Assembly: GCA_001643675.2 (NCBI GenBank)
Contig: LSRY02000048.1
Location: forward strand, 1 to 64,000
Source of the DNA: Monocercomonoides exilis
Taxonomy: Eukaryota > Preaxostyla > Oxymonadida > Polymastigidae
Length of the DNA: 64,000 nt
Reading direction: 5' to 3'
Below the pieces are notes generated by a model. It searched no databases. It had not been told where the DNA came from and was given only the letters and a program-made list of their open reading frames with translations. A program made the translations under genes and the position numbers. Of the stretch, positions 37,838 to 50,452 are shown piece after piece; positions within the stretch are counted from its first letter, which is position 1; each line of letters begins with the position of its first letter.

Positions 37838-39640
37838 TTGAACTTATCTACCACTTTTTCGAATGAAGATATTGTCTTTGCACCAGAGAAGGAGCTTCCA
37901 ACATGTTCAATGACTTTTCTCAAACAATATCCATTTTGTTTCCTCTGTGAAGCAGTTGTCTCTTCTCTGCGTCTTTATTATCTTTTTCAAGAACAGCACG
38001 CTGATTCACTTAATCATTCCGGAGGCAGAGAAGCGAAGAGAAGAAATCTTCAGAGAATGATAAGCCATCATCAGCACTTGTGATTAACTTTTTGGATGCG
38101 TTGGCGGTAGCTTCGTCAAACTTGAAGGATTAAGTGATGGACGATATGGAGAGGCGATTGTGGATTGTTGTGACAGAGGCGGCTGGGGAAAATGAGCTGC
38201 ACGTTCCACAGTCGCTGCTGCAACTGTGGGGACATATTGAGGAGCTGTGAGCATTGCAGTGTGGGAGTGTTTTGTGTGTGCCTAAGATGTGGAACTTTTA
38301 GAGATGTTTTCAGTTCCGCTGGTTGTGCCGCTTCCGTCGCATGCAGCATCAGTGAGAAAGAAGTCGGGGAGCAAGCGTATCTTTTCGGTGATAGATGTGA
38401 ATGCTTTCCCGTCGATCGACGATCTGTTTGACCCTTCACTGCAGATATTGTGATCGCCGCAGTTAAAATACTTGGTGAAGTTGAAAGATGAAGTAATGGG
38501 GTGAAGTGTTGCAGCGTGTGATATGGGAGAGATTGTGGAGAAGAAGGCTGTAGATGGAGGGTTGAGGATGGAGGATGTGGTTGCGTTGCCTGAGGAGATT
38601 GCACTGGCTGTGCTGGTGGAGCGCGAAGAGACAGAGGAAGGAGAAAGGAAAAGAAGATAGAGGGAGAGAGGGAGTTGAAAAAAATGAGGCGATAGAAGGC
38701 TATCCTACAGAAACAAGGGAGTTCGTCAAAATCAAACCAAAAAGAATCAGAAGAAGCTGGAAGAAGCAACTGCTAAGTTGGAAGTATAGATTTTCCTGAA
38801 GTGATAACAGACACATAAGTTGAATGTTTCACTCAAATAGCGTTTCCGACAAACAATATTGATTTATATTGAGGAAATGAAAGTCTTGCAGTGGAATCCT
38901 AAATGTGCTTGAGGAAAACAAAAAGGAAAATTGAGTTGGATGTGAAGAGAGTTGTGCATCTGTTGGAAAACCAGTTAATTGCTTTGAAACAAATTGGGAA
39001 CATGGCAAAGCCATATTAAAATCACGGAGGAAAGATGTTTTGATTGATTTGAGATTTTTAGATGAAGAAGATGAAGAAAAAATATGATTATAAAGAAGAT
39101 TTTGATAATCATGATGACAGGAGACGCTGAAGAAGTTCATTTAAAAAAATCAGGAGAATGCAATTTAAAAAACGATCATTCAGAACGCTCAAACTTGTTC
39201 CATCTCCGCTTCAGGACAGCTCCACTGACAGGTCAGCTTCAACAGATCAGTTCGTCTCTGCCATCCTCTTACACGACCAACCGAAGAATTTGTCGCTCCG
39301 TGGAAAACAAAACCAGCACATCCCTTCTCTCTGCATATTTTCTTCATTCATATCCAAAGGCAAAACAAAACAGCTTCCGCGAAGCATTTTTCTCACTGCA
39401 GTGCGCAGCTCATCATACGCTTTATTACAATTTTCAGTGCTCTATTCCATGATGAAAGCAGTATCTGGATGCATTCCATCTGTGCAATCAATATTCAGGT
39501 GTTTGACTGCCAAGGAAATTTTTGGCCTCTTCTTCTCTTCTGAACTCGGATGCTTCTGTTGTTTTGCTGAAGCAGTTGCTGGAAAATACACAGAGAAACC
39601 TGATGGATCTTCTGTTCTCTCCGTTTTTCTGGTCTGGTAA
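37838..39640 (+). CDS. Spliced host gene, unrecognised
   Basis: Plus-strand segments read as ordinary protein. They are APEKELPTCSMTFLKQYPF, then ALVINFLDALAVASSNLKD(Q)VMDDMERRLW (Q is TAA), VTEAAGENELHVPQSLLQLW and GHIEEL. A 67-nt intron at 38247-38313 (GTGAGC...TTTTCAG) joins in phase to PLVVPLPSHAASVRKKSGSK and RIFSVIDVNAFPSIDDLFDP. Further segments are MGEIVEKKAVDGGLRMEDVV, VKRVVHLLENQLIALKQIG, SRRKDVLIDLRFLDEEDEE and a basic/serine-rich end. Several frame changes remain unresolved, so other introns, indels or decay are likely. No family is recognised. The minus-strand frames here are proline/serine-rich shadows. Confidence 0.4.
38247..38313 (+). other. Candidate 67-nt intron
   Basis: GTGAGC at the 5' end and TTTTCAG at the 3' end. 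It contains the TGA of the upstream frame, and splicing joins two coherent reading segments in phase. Confidence 0.55.
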
Positions 39641-40402
39641 ACTGATCCCAGTCTCAAAAGTGGAGAAGAGGTTCAATCCATAGCAGGCTCCCAGGCTGGA
39701 GAATCAGTTTCCCTTCAATGTGATAACCGCACATGTTGTCTTTCTTCACAGATATTCTTTTTGACTCTCCGATGGCGACAAACAGCGAAGCAATTGATCT
39801 CTTCAGCGTTTATATTTGGCAGCCTATAAGCTCCTGCTCAATCAGAAGTGTACTCATCATCATAAACTTCATCACGTTTGCATAAATAGAAATCATTTTT
39901 TCCCTCATAAGCTCCTGTTTCATTGCTCACATAAATATAAGTGGGCTGCAATTGGAGAATGAAAAAAATTTTTCGTTCTGTGCGTTGCAAATTTCAGTTC
40001 AATTATAAATAAGAATTATCAACAGAAAAATAAGTTTTCAATAAGAACTGTTTCATGAAAACCATGAACATTCTTGAACTCAGTGATTCCAACATGAACA
40101 AATAAAAGATAAAACATATTCTTTGTTTATAAGCTATTTGAACTTTTATCACGAAACAGAATATGTAATTTTTTGATTCAAAATGCTTTTTCTCATTAAG
40201 AAGTTTGCAATGAACCAACAAACACTGTGGTGAAAGACAGTTTTTTTTAATTTGAATAATGAAAACTTTTCGAGAAAAAACTTTCTTCCATGTGTCAAAT
40301 TTTTGATCTGATGTCATTTTTCAAAAAAAAAACTTCATTTTTAAAACAGCAGAAATTTTTAAATAATCATCAAACCATTATTAATATTTTTTTTCTACAA
40401 AA
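39641..40402. other. Intergenic
   Basis: No gene is supportable. Sequence just upstream of 40400 is not shared with the flank of USP-transposase copy 1. Confidence 0.4.
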
Positions 40403-43400
40403 ATGTCTTTTTCAAAACCTCAATCAACTCTTAATTCACGATCAAAAATTCTTTGGAAAGAAATTGAACGCATCGGGGGAGATGACGTTGATTCATTGCT
40501 CGTCTATCTCTTTTACAACTTCAGGCAATCATCTTTTGTTATTTACGATTTGCTGAAGTTTATGAATTGTTTGGTTTTTTATTTTTTTGTATTGTGTTTA
40601 GAATATTATTTTTTCTCTCGATTTTTTTTTCATTAATATTTGTTAATTATTTATTTTTTTGAAACAGAATATCACACAAAGCTGCTGGAAGACCTGTCTG
40701 TGGCTTCCAACAACGCTCAGTTGCACACTCAGACAACAATGCTGCAGGCGCTGTCCCGCAACTCATCATTATCCGATTTACATGACTATGGATATGATGT
40801 CACAGAAGGAAAATTTAGTTACGAGAAACAAACACTGAAGAAGAATCAAGGATTAATCATTCCGCCTCAAAAACCTCACATTCCGTCTTGCAAAAGTGGT
40901 TTGAATTTTATTATATTTTTTTGTCAAATAATTTTCTCTGTTTGTTTAGGTTTGAATGAACAGGACTGGGAAAAGGGCAACAACTGGATGTTGGCCCATT
41001 CAACTGAAGCTTCAACTTCGCTTCAATCAGCAAAGAAAAAGCAGCGAGCGGAGCCAGATTACGCAAGATTTATTGATGAAGCAGCGTGGGAAGATGAAAT
41101 AATAACGGAAAATTCTTCTTCAATCAAAAAACAATCTTCTTCTTCTTCTTTTTCATCAAAACAAAATAAAAAAACAAATATAGTTTCAGAAAAAAATTCT
41201 CCTTCTTCAAATACTTCTTCTTCTCAAGCTGTTGATGCACCTATCAGTTCTCCAATAAGGAGAGAAAGGGGCTCGACAAAAATCAAAATGAAAATTAGAA
41301 TAACAAACGTCACTCTTCTCCATCTCCAATTCCTATTCACAAACTATTCAAACAAAAAACTTTTTCTTCACAAATATCAATTACAAAAAATTGAAAGAAA
41401 AAATAAATTCTTCATCATTTCAGAATGATAATGTGTTTGTGGCGACCAATTGGTCGATTATGCCACTTCACCCACATTAATTCCACCTCAAGCATTTCAA
41501 ACCCTCTTTTTCTCATTTTCAAAAAACAATGACACTTCAACAGTTCAACAACAAAGCATTCAATCTTCAAATAATGAAATATCAATTCAAAACAATTCTT
41601 CAAATAATATTTCAAAAAAGAATGCTAAAGAAAATTCAACAAAAAATCATTCTAATTTTCAATCTTCTTCAAATACATTAATTACTTCGAAAACATTATC
41701 ACAAACAGTAAAAGGATTGCCAAACTTAGGCAACATTTGCTATTTGGCATCTCTTCTTCAATGTTTCTCTTCAATAACAATACAAAAGCCATCTTTATTC
41801 AAAAAACTAACAGCTTTAAAGAACACATCATCGCGTGTTGTTCTGGTATGTCAACAATTGGCTAAAGATGGAACGGCAGTGCGTTCATGGGTCCCATCTC
41901 TTATTGACAAATGGGAAAATTTCTGCAACTATGGAATCAGACAGCAGCAAAACGTGGCTGAGGCATTTGACAATCTTCACCATCTTCTTCAAAAAGATGA
42001 GTTGATAAACAAGGACACCTTCAATCCTGTTTTAATCACTCATCACAAATGCCAAAAATGCCAACAAATCACATCACACTTCATTGAATTTTGTGGCAAT
42101 ATTGTTATCAATTCTTCATCAACGCAACATGGATTATCTTCTCTCTTTGCAACTGAAGTTTTGGATGGAAAGAACACAGTTTATTGCAACAATTGTAAAG
42201 AGAAATGCTATTCTTCAAGATGGGAGGAAAATGCTTCATTTCCAGATGTGCTAGCCCTCCGTCACGAATGCACTGAAACTTCTTGCTCTGTACCTTCAAA
42301 AACCTTCGTCATGGAAACCGATAGAGTGAATCAGCGTTCGTTTTGCAAAGGATTTTCAAATGATAATTTTCAACATCTCCTGAAGAACTATAAAGAAGTG
42401 TATTTTTATCATTTTGTTGGGCAAATTCTTCACAAACAGTTGGATCAACAAAACGGACATTACATCGCAATTGTGAAAAGAAAAAGTGGAATCAATAGTT
42501 TTTGGAGTATTTGCAATGATGAAAGTGTTTCTGAATTCGATAGTGACAAATGGAGTTCTTCATGGAATAATCTTCACTCACAAGGTTTCACTCCTTCGCT
42601 ATCATTCTACATTAAAGAAAACTCACTATCTACGCATCCAACTATTCAATTTGGTGGTTCCTCTATTTCTTCCTCCTCTTCTCAATCTTTAAATATCAAC
42701 AACACAAACACAGATACAACTCCCCCATCATCGTTCATCACACCACCTCCTCGAACAGCTTCCATTCCACAACTTTCTTCATCAATAACAACTGACTTTG
42801 GATTGGAAGCTTTGAAAGAAAGAAGAAAGAAAACGGGCATCTTTTCTCCGAATGAAAAGAGATTAATCTTCAAGCCCAAGACAAAATTATGGAAAGAGTT
42901 TTCCGAAGAAACAAACATCAAAGTTTCTCTGTCACATTTCTACAAACTCACAGCCAACTTTTCCAAAGCTAAAAGGCGCACAGATCTCTGTGGCATGTGT
43001 GAGAAGTTGGACTATCTGGAAAATAAATTGAAGTCATCACAAAACAAAAATGGACTTTCTTCTGCCGAATTTCATACACTCAAACTTCTTCGACAACATC
43101 GACTAGTTGCAGAAATGCAACGAAAACATTATCAATCAACTGTTGATAATCTGAAAGAGGGAGAAGCAGTCTTCGTCTTCGACTTCAAAGAGAAATGGAA
43201 ACTCCCCATCAGAAAGAACCAACTTCAACAAGAATTTTTCAATTATCAACCGGTTTCTCAATTCACTGTCATTTCACTTCAAAAAATTAATAATCAACAA
43301 ATAAAACGAACATTCAACTTCTTCTCCGACTGCCTCTCAAATGATCACAGATTTGTTATTGAGTGTCTGGAATCTGTGATCAAGAGACACTTCTTCTCAG

Positions 43401-43771
43401 ACACTCACACTTTTAAGTTCTTCTGCGATTCGGATCCACACAACCGAAATCGCTTCCTTTTTCACTTCATCCTTTCAAAACAATCCAAACTTCTCAAAAA
43501 GAAAAACACTCAACTCAACTTCTTCGCTGAGCACCATGGAAAAAATATCTGTGATAGTGAATTTGGTGCGTTAGTAAATGCAATCGACAACAATCTTTCA
43601 ACAGAACACATCACCACACTTCATGATTTGATCAACTTCTTCGAAAACAACATGAACACTTCGACATCAGCTTCTTCAACTTCTCGATCAAACAACTTCT
43701 CAACATCATCATCAAACACTTCATTATCTTCAACATCTGTCAATAACTTTGAGCATGAGAGGTACTTTTGA
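40403..43771 (+). CDS. USP-DDE transposase fusion, copy 2 (best copy)
   Basis: Exon 1 begins at ATG 40403 (MSFSKPQSTLNSRSKILWKE). Intron 1 ends at 40667 and intron 2 is 40899-40949 (51 nt). The last exon holds one 773-codon frame from 41450 to TGA 43771, numbered here from 41450. It shows the USP Cys box GLPNLGNICYLASLLQCF (Cys 97), CxxC zinc-ribbon pairs, NGHYIAIVKRK (His 337) and WSICND (Asn 356/Asp 357). The transposase half follows: TDLCGMCEKL, FDFKEKWKLP (Asp 578), FFSDCLSNDH, FFCDSDPHNRN (Asp 660) and FFAEHHGKNICDSEFGAL (Glu 694, Asp 702). The transposase half resembles a broad family of uncharacterised eukaryotic transposases with DF.E...SD..HD...SDG...HGK..CD signatures. A 1-nt deletion near 41441 and a TAA created at the exon 1 splice junction suggest that even this copy is not fully intact. 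Confidence 0.8.
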
Positions 43772-44239
43772 GAATATGTACCATCTCAACAAATCTCATG
43801 GCCGTCATTGTCAGTCCCTCACATGAAGGACTACTTATATTTTGAGCGCAAGGGCTCATTTGTCTGTGCATCTGCTGTTGGATATCTTCCTCAACGCTCT
43901 CTGGTTGCCCTCGAATCTTCGACAATGAAAGAAAAAGTCCAAAGATCAAGAAAGTCATTTCTCTCTGATATCACATCATCTAACTCTTCTCCTCTTTCTC
44001 AATCTTCTCAAAATCTTCTTTCAAGGAGATTTGAGCTTCTTCTTGACTTTTTTTTTTTTACGAATTTCAAAATTGTTCTTTTGGTGTACCCTATTAAGAA
44101 ACTAGTTGTTGTGTATGCTCAGCTGGCACTCTGTAGGAAGATTGCTGGACATGACTGTTCGTATTTGATATTGCAGCTTTCGGGCTGCTTTATCCGGACC
44201 TGGAAACGACGAACAGCCTCCCAGGTGCACAATAGTTAG
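43772..44239 (+). other. Conserved in-frame segment after the TGA of USP-transposase copy 2
   Basis: Equivalent to 5568-5894 of copy 1. The frame stays open past the shared TGA and keeps VPHMKDYLYFERKGSFVCAS and QRSLVALESSTMKEKVQRSR. The 3' homology to copy 1 continues to about 44420. Confidence 0.5.
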
Positions 44240-44838
44240 AATCCGATTGTTTTCTTGTGGTTTTTGTCCCTATATTGTCCCTATAATAAAATTGGTTATT
44301 GTCCCGCATATATTTGTATTTATAGAGATTCATTAATAGAGAGAGTTGTGAGGGAATTCATTGATCTTTGGGTTAAGGTTTTTGGAAGGGAGAGTTGTTG
44401 AGAGTGTGAAATGTTGATTTATGAACACAATTAAAACCGGATATAATTACATCGAATATAATCAACATCGTTTGAAGTCACATTTTTCCATGCACAAACA
44501 TTTTTGTCCAAATTTTCATTCATTTTCCATCACACATTGTCACAGGGCTGAAAATATATAATCACAATTTTTATTATTATAGGTGCTTTTTTCAATGAAA
44601 TATCGATTTTTTGATCAAAATTTTCAATTTTTTAATTTTTCAAAATTATGTTTAAAAAAGTCTAAATAATGTGTATTAATAAAAAAATTGATTTCGCAAG
44701 TGAAAAATGCGTTTTAATGAAAAAATTTTCAAAAAATAAAAGTTTCACCCAAATTTAATTAATTAATTAATTAATTTTAATAATTTTCTGTGATAAACAG
44801 CATCGTATATTATCACAATCGGATAAAGTCACAAAAAG
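44240..44838. other. 3' flank of USP-transposase copy 2, then AT-rich spacer
   Basis: Homology to copy 1 stops near 44420. The rest is AT-rich and includes an (AATT)n stretch near 44756. Confidence 0.5.
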
Positions 44839-46079
44839 TTGTGCAAAAACAGATGTGATTATATCCAGAATAGACTGTATTCGTCATTTTCATACGTTTC
44901 AGCCACTTCAGATACAATAATCCAAAACCGTCTTCCTCTGTTATTCTCGCTACTGATGAAAAATATTTCTGCAAATCATCTGAAGCATCTGATGGGTCAA
45001 TTGCAGACACAGATGTTAAGGATAATTTTTTATCTTCTTCTCTTTTCTACTCTTTGTTAGTCGTGTCTGTATGAATCGAGTCTGGAATCGATGTACTGCT
45101 CCAGTGAAGTAAATGAAGTTGAAATGTTCAGCAAACATTATGATAAATAATATAGGAAGAAGAAAAGAAGGAAAGAAAATGCTTCAACAAATGCAAAAGA
45201 AAATACAGCCACAAGTTGCAAAAGTTGTGAAGATGAAGAGATCTGAAATACTGCAGAATTTGACACATCTTCAGCAAACGTCAACAGGATGCAGAAGTTT
45301 AACCGACAGAAGAAAAACAAAAAGAACAGAGATGGAAAGAGATGAAGTGTTTCAGATTGAGATAAATATAAAAGCTACATTTGCAAGGTCATTGGCTAAA
45401 GATACAATTTTTCTGATGGAGACAAAGAGAACATATCATGAAGATTTCTTCAAGAAGAAGAGATAGATACCAAAAAGAAACAGAAAATTATTATATATTT
45501 GATTAATCTATAAATAACGCAAAGGAAAATATTAAATATTTGAAGTCAAAGAAGAAGAAAGAGACGTCATGAAAATAATGCAGATGAGGCTGAAAGAGAT
45601 AACAGAAAAAAGGAAAAAGAAAACGATGAAGTTTTGAAAGAAATAAGAAATAAATTAGTTAAATTGAGAAAGAAATTATATTGGATAATAAAAAAAGAGA
45701 GAAGTGATCCAGCAGGATAGATTTCGCTGGAAATGGAAAAAGAGCTTTATGAAAGGCAGCATCTGAAAAAAAAATCTGATCAAGAGGATTTGCTGTGCTG
45801 GAGATAGCAGGAATTACACTCGATGGAGAAGTGATCAGTGAGCAAATGAAAGGCATTCTAGCTGTGAAAGTCGAGACTATCAACGTTAAACATAAAAAGA
45901 ACCTGGAGCTGAAGGAGTCATGCAGCAAGAGAGAGAAAGGGGGAATATTCAAGCAGTCAACCAGATTTGAACAATAACAAAGAAAATGTGAACATGCGAA
46001 TTCCTGAACGAATTGAACGTTTGAGACTTTGGAATGAGTAAAATCAATTTTTCATTTTCAAAACGTGAAACATAAACTG
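44839..46079 (+). pseudogene. Coiled-coil host protein, fragmented frames
   Basis: A frame from about 44839 reads LYSSFSYVSATSDTIIQNRL and, through a TAG, SCLYESSLESMYCSSEVNEV. Another carries EILQNLTHLQQTSTGCRSL. From about 45575 a heptad-rich segment reads NNADEAERDNRKKEKENDEV and LKEIRNKLVKLRKKLYWIIK, passing two TAG codons as Gln before TGA. The last part includes EIAGITLDGEVISEQMKGIL and NMRIPERIERLRLWNE. Frame changes between segments are unresolved. The product would be highly charged and coiled-coil. It could be a gene with missed short introns rather than a pseudogene. Confidence 0.35.
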
Positions 46080-46228
46080 GTTTTTCTTGAATCAGTTGGT
46101 TCGAATATGATTTAAAAAGAATTTATTTTTTCTATTCTTTTTTCATTTGAATGTTGTTCTCTTTGCTGATAAACGGATCGATCTTTCTATGAAAGATATT
46201 TTAAACATAAAAGACAGAAAACACACAA

Positions 46229-48903
46229 ATGTCACCAAAACAATACACTTTGAGCAAGTGGTCCAGAAAGCTGTGGGAATATGCCTCCTCAATTTCTGGA
46301 GATTTCACTTTCGAGTTATTTGAGTATTTCTTTTTTTCATTTCGAAAAATGAAGGAAATCAAAGACTCGTTATATAAAAAATCAAATGGTGTGTGCAGCA
46401 TTTCATAAATAATTGAAATTTTATTGTTTGACCTTTTTTTATTTATGCATGTGCTATTTTACAGATCAACTTGATGGAGTGATGAATTCTTTGAGTTCAT
46501 TATTTCCAAAGCTTCAGAATAATTTGCAAGTCAAATTACTTAAAAATCTGAGCACTTACTGTTCTTTTTCTCAATTGAGAGATTACCATTTTGATATTAC
46601 ACAGGGACAACACAATTTCGCGAACGATGGATCACTTTTTCATTATTTGGATAATGAAAGTGAAAGTGAAGATAGAAAGTGCAAAAAATGGAGTTATCTG
46701 GATAATGAATCACTTGCAAAAGTAAATATGTTTTTGTTTGAAAACACATATAAATCCTCAGAGCTCCATAAAATAAAAAATAAATTCAAAAATATTTCGT
46801 TGACTCTGAAGAAATGTGTTTTTTTATTTTCGGTTATTTATTTTGTTATTTATTTTTCAAAAAAAATCTTGACAATGATGATGGTTTTTTCTTTTTGAGC
46901 GAAAATCATCTTTTCTCAGGTATTGATGGCCAAAAAAATGAATATTTTGATGAAGACATTCAAAATTTCGATGAATCATCTCATGCATCTGTTCCACATA
47001 TCCAACAATTGATTATTAATGAGCAGAAGATGTTTGAATTATATCCATATTCTACATCAAAACAAGTTGGGTTGAAAAATTTAGGAAATAGCTGTTTTTT
47101 CGATGCAGCTTTACAAATGTTTGCATCAATGAATAAATTCCATTCGAGGGAATTTCAGATAGAAACGAAAAATATTCTTTCTTCAACAGTCATCAATATT
47201 TGCAGATCAATAGTTGATCAACAGGAGAATATTGAATCTTACTGGTATGAAGAGTTCTACGAAAAATGGCACAATGAAAATTATATTTTAAAAATGGAGG
47301 AGCACGAATCGGATGATGCAATAGAATGGTTACTGAAAATAATACGAAAACAATCTCCAACTGCAATGAACAATTTGGGTTGTCATTCAACAGATAATAT
47401 CATTTGCCAAATGTGTGGATATGAATCTTTTTAAATGCCACAAAAAGTTGATACTATCATTCTGCAATGTCATTCAATTGAACATTCGTTGAACGAGTTT
47501 CAAATCCTTCAATTTCAAAGAAAGAGCGAAGAATTGAGCTGTCCATTGCGCAGATCGATATGTGGAGTGATTCAGCAAACTCAATATGAAAACAACTCAG
47601 ATTTCTTGTTATTTCAACTTGAGAATATCTTTATTTCAACAAATGAACAAAACAAAAAAGCCACTGGATTGAATAGATCATTATGGATGATTGAAATTTC
47701 AAAAAACACGCAATACACTGATCAAGATTCAAATCAGAAAGAGAAATTCAATCTTCTTTCCATAATTTTGTTCAATCCAACTGTCCATCATTACATTTGT
47801 GTAACTATATCAGATATTGAACAAATCGAAAACAGCAATGAATGTAATTTTCGTTGGAAAATTTGCAACAACGAAAATGTGGAAGTGGTTAATGATCTTG
47901 AAATTAAAAGCAAATATGAAGAGTTGTATTCAAACGGACGGAAAACAAGTTTTCAATTCATGTACAAAGTTCATTTATTCAAATGAAGACTTAAAGACAA
48001 TCTGTTAATCTCGGTTCTTCTTTTTATCATTTCAGCAATGATTCTAATAATTCAAACAATGAACATAAAAACAATATAAATAATTCTTTGTTTTGTGGAG
48101 TAGTAAACAGAACAACTTATTAAACGAAAAAACAACTTCACAATGAATTTGTGCAAAAACCATGAATTAATATGTCCCACTCATATTTCTGCAAATTTGC
48201 TCAATGTATCAACGCAAAACCTAGAAACAAAACTGACTTATGCTCCATTTGCGAAAGAGCTAGATATTTACGGAAAATATCTCAAAACAGACAATTCAGA
48301 AATCAGGATAATGAAGGGCTGCAATCCATAACAGAGCCCAAAAAATAGGCAAAATGCCAAAAACAATCATCAGTTGACTCAAAAAGCAAACTTTGAAAAC
48401 ATAGATCTTCTTTTGCTGCAAGACTTTAAAGAGAATTGGCAGCTTATGCTTTCAAGACAAGAAATCAGTAAAGCTTTTACACAAAAAAACAAGTGTCTGA
48501 CATTTGCAATATTTTATACACAAAACAAAATGATTCACTTAACAAAACATGTCATCACTTTATTTCGGACTGTTTATCTCATGATTTAAGATACGCCATT
48601 GAATGCTTGAACGTTGTTATCGAAAACATATATCAGAATTACACACACTCCAATCAACTCTGACAGTTTTTTCAGACTCTGGTCCTCACTTTAGGAATAA
48701 ATTTTTTTTTAGTAATTTTCTTAGTGACAGTCAAAATCGACAACAATTTTCATCGATATTTGTAAAGTTTTTCCCGGAGCAGCATGGTAAATCGGAATGC
48801 GATAGAGAGTTTGGATCAGTTTCTTCCAAATTATCAACAACATGTCTGGAAACTGGAAGAAATGCTTAATCATTTTGTGCCTTTTTTAAACAAATTTTTG
48901 ATT
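46229..48903 (+). pseudogene. USP-DDE transposase fusion, copy 3 (divergent)
   Basis: Exon 1 (46229-46388) starts MSPKQYTLSKWSRKLWEYAS. A 76-nt intron (46389-46464) has the same phase-1 position as intron 1 of copies 1 and 2. After a second intron ending near 46919 the frame holds the USP Cys box GLKNLGNSCFFDAALQMF, a CQMC zinc pair, a TAA at 47432-47434 read as Gln within the zinc-ribbon region, VHHYICVTISD (His box) and WKICNNENV. An intron-like TCATTTCAG boundary precedes NKTDLCSICERARYL, the counterpart of TDLCGMCEKL. The DDE block keeps LLLQDFKENWQL, ISDCLSHDLRYAIECL, VFSDSGPHFRNKFF and FFPEQHGKSECDREFGS. A TGA near 48165 and frameshifts near 48400 and 48560 disable it. Overall identity to copies 1 and 2 is low. 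Confidence 0.75.
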
Positions 48904-50452
48904 CTTCGATTCAAAGCACCATAAACGAGAAAATGAACAGACAGTTTCACTTGTGTGTTTCACTTTTTTTCATTTTATAACGTTGAAGTTATATATATAT
49001 ATATATTTTGGCTTCAGATACACTCCGTCAAATAAAAAAACTTGGAAATGGCTGAAAATTCCATCTATGATGATTTATTTATCTTTCAAAAGACAAAACG
49101 TTCATATATACACGGCATCTCATTCACAATTGTTGCAAGACAAATGGAAAATCATCAGTGATTGCGAAAGTGTCCAAGAAAAAATAGTTGGAGAAAGATA
49201 GTGGCTTACAGGAACAAATGCAGATCATTCAAACATGTTCATCAAAGACCTAACATTATCTCGAATAAATCAAAGAATGTCAATAAAAAAATAAACATCC
49301 TTTTCATTTTTGAAGAAAATTGCATCAAACGATTGTTCAAGTCCAAATCAAAGCATTCAATTTGAAAGGAAAAAAAGAATGAAAAATTACGAAACAAAAA
49401 TGATACACAAATTTTTCACTGCATACGAAAGAATTCTACAAATATCAATGAAAACTTGATGATTATTGAAATAAATGAAATAAGAAATAAAAAAAACAAT
49501 GTTTTTATTCAGAAATGGATAATCGTTCAAACAAACGAAATTGTAAAATCTCTATTGAGTATTTTGTTGCTCAAATTTGTTAAAATAATGAGTTTATTGT
49601 TTTTGAACTGTTACAACTTTTGTTAATTCAATCGTCAATATCGTGACTATTTTTTTCAACTGTAATGATTTGAAGTTCCTAGGCACTTTTCAATTTTTGT
49701 TGTTATTTCCTTATTTTTAATGAATTTTTTGAGTTTATCAAAAAGCTCTTTGCATTCGAGTCGATTACGAAAAAAAAATATTCATAAAACATAAAGGGGT
49801 TGAAGTTCCCGAAACGCAGACTCCCAGGGTAAAATTATAATATAGTTTTCCAAACTTCATAGTTATTATTTTGCTTAGCTTGCAAAAGTCTGATCGATTT
49901 CACATTATGTCAAAATGAATACTTGAGGAAGGTGTTCCAGGAATTATGACTCTCAGGATGAAGTTATAATATATTAATTTAAAGTTTTTTAAACTTTCTT
50001 CAAGAAGCATTCATATTTTATTTTGAAATTACATGAATTAGTTTCAATTGTGGAAACGTTTCAAAATTTTTTCACATTTTTCTCGTTCATTTTCACCTTT
50101 TTTGAATACCAAAGTACTATAATTATTAACGTTTTAAAATTTAATGGAATGATGAATATTGTAAAGAGTATAATTTGTTTTTCAGAAAAAAAGAACAAAT
50201 AAATCAAATATTGCTATGATTAATATTTTTATGACAATGTATTTTTATTTTATTAGAATAATGAAAACTGTTCCACACAATTAATTTTCGTTTCTGTGGA
50301 AATAATACAAGTGTTTAAAAATTATGACTTTCCGTATTTCGTCCCATATGTTGTTAAGTTGATTTATGCACTTCTTCTTTATCGGAAATGAGTGTGTGAT
50401 GTGGAAAAAATAATTCGAATAAAAGGAATATTTTACGGGTAAAATTACAAAA
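48904..50452. other. AT-rich intergenic
   Basis: Includes a short (AT)n run near 48990. Two diverged copies of a segment with GACTCCCAGGGTAAAATTAT-like sequence occur near 49800-49850 and 49930-49980. No gene is seen. Confidence 0.4.

Noticed and set aside
38116-38769. Minus-strand proline/serine-rich protein of 217 residues
   Set aside because: The plus strand reads coherent protein joined by an in-phase GTGAGC...TTTTCAG intron over the same interval.
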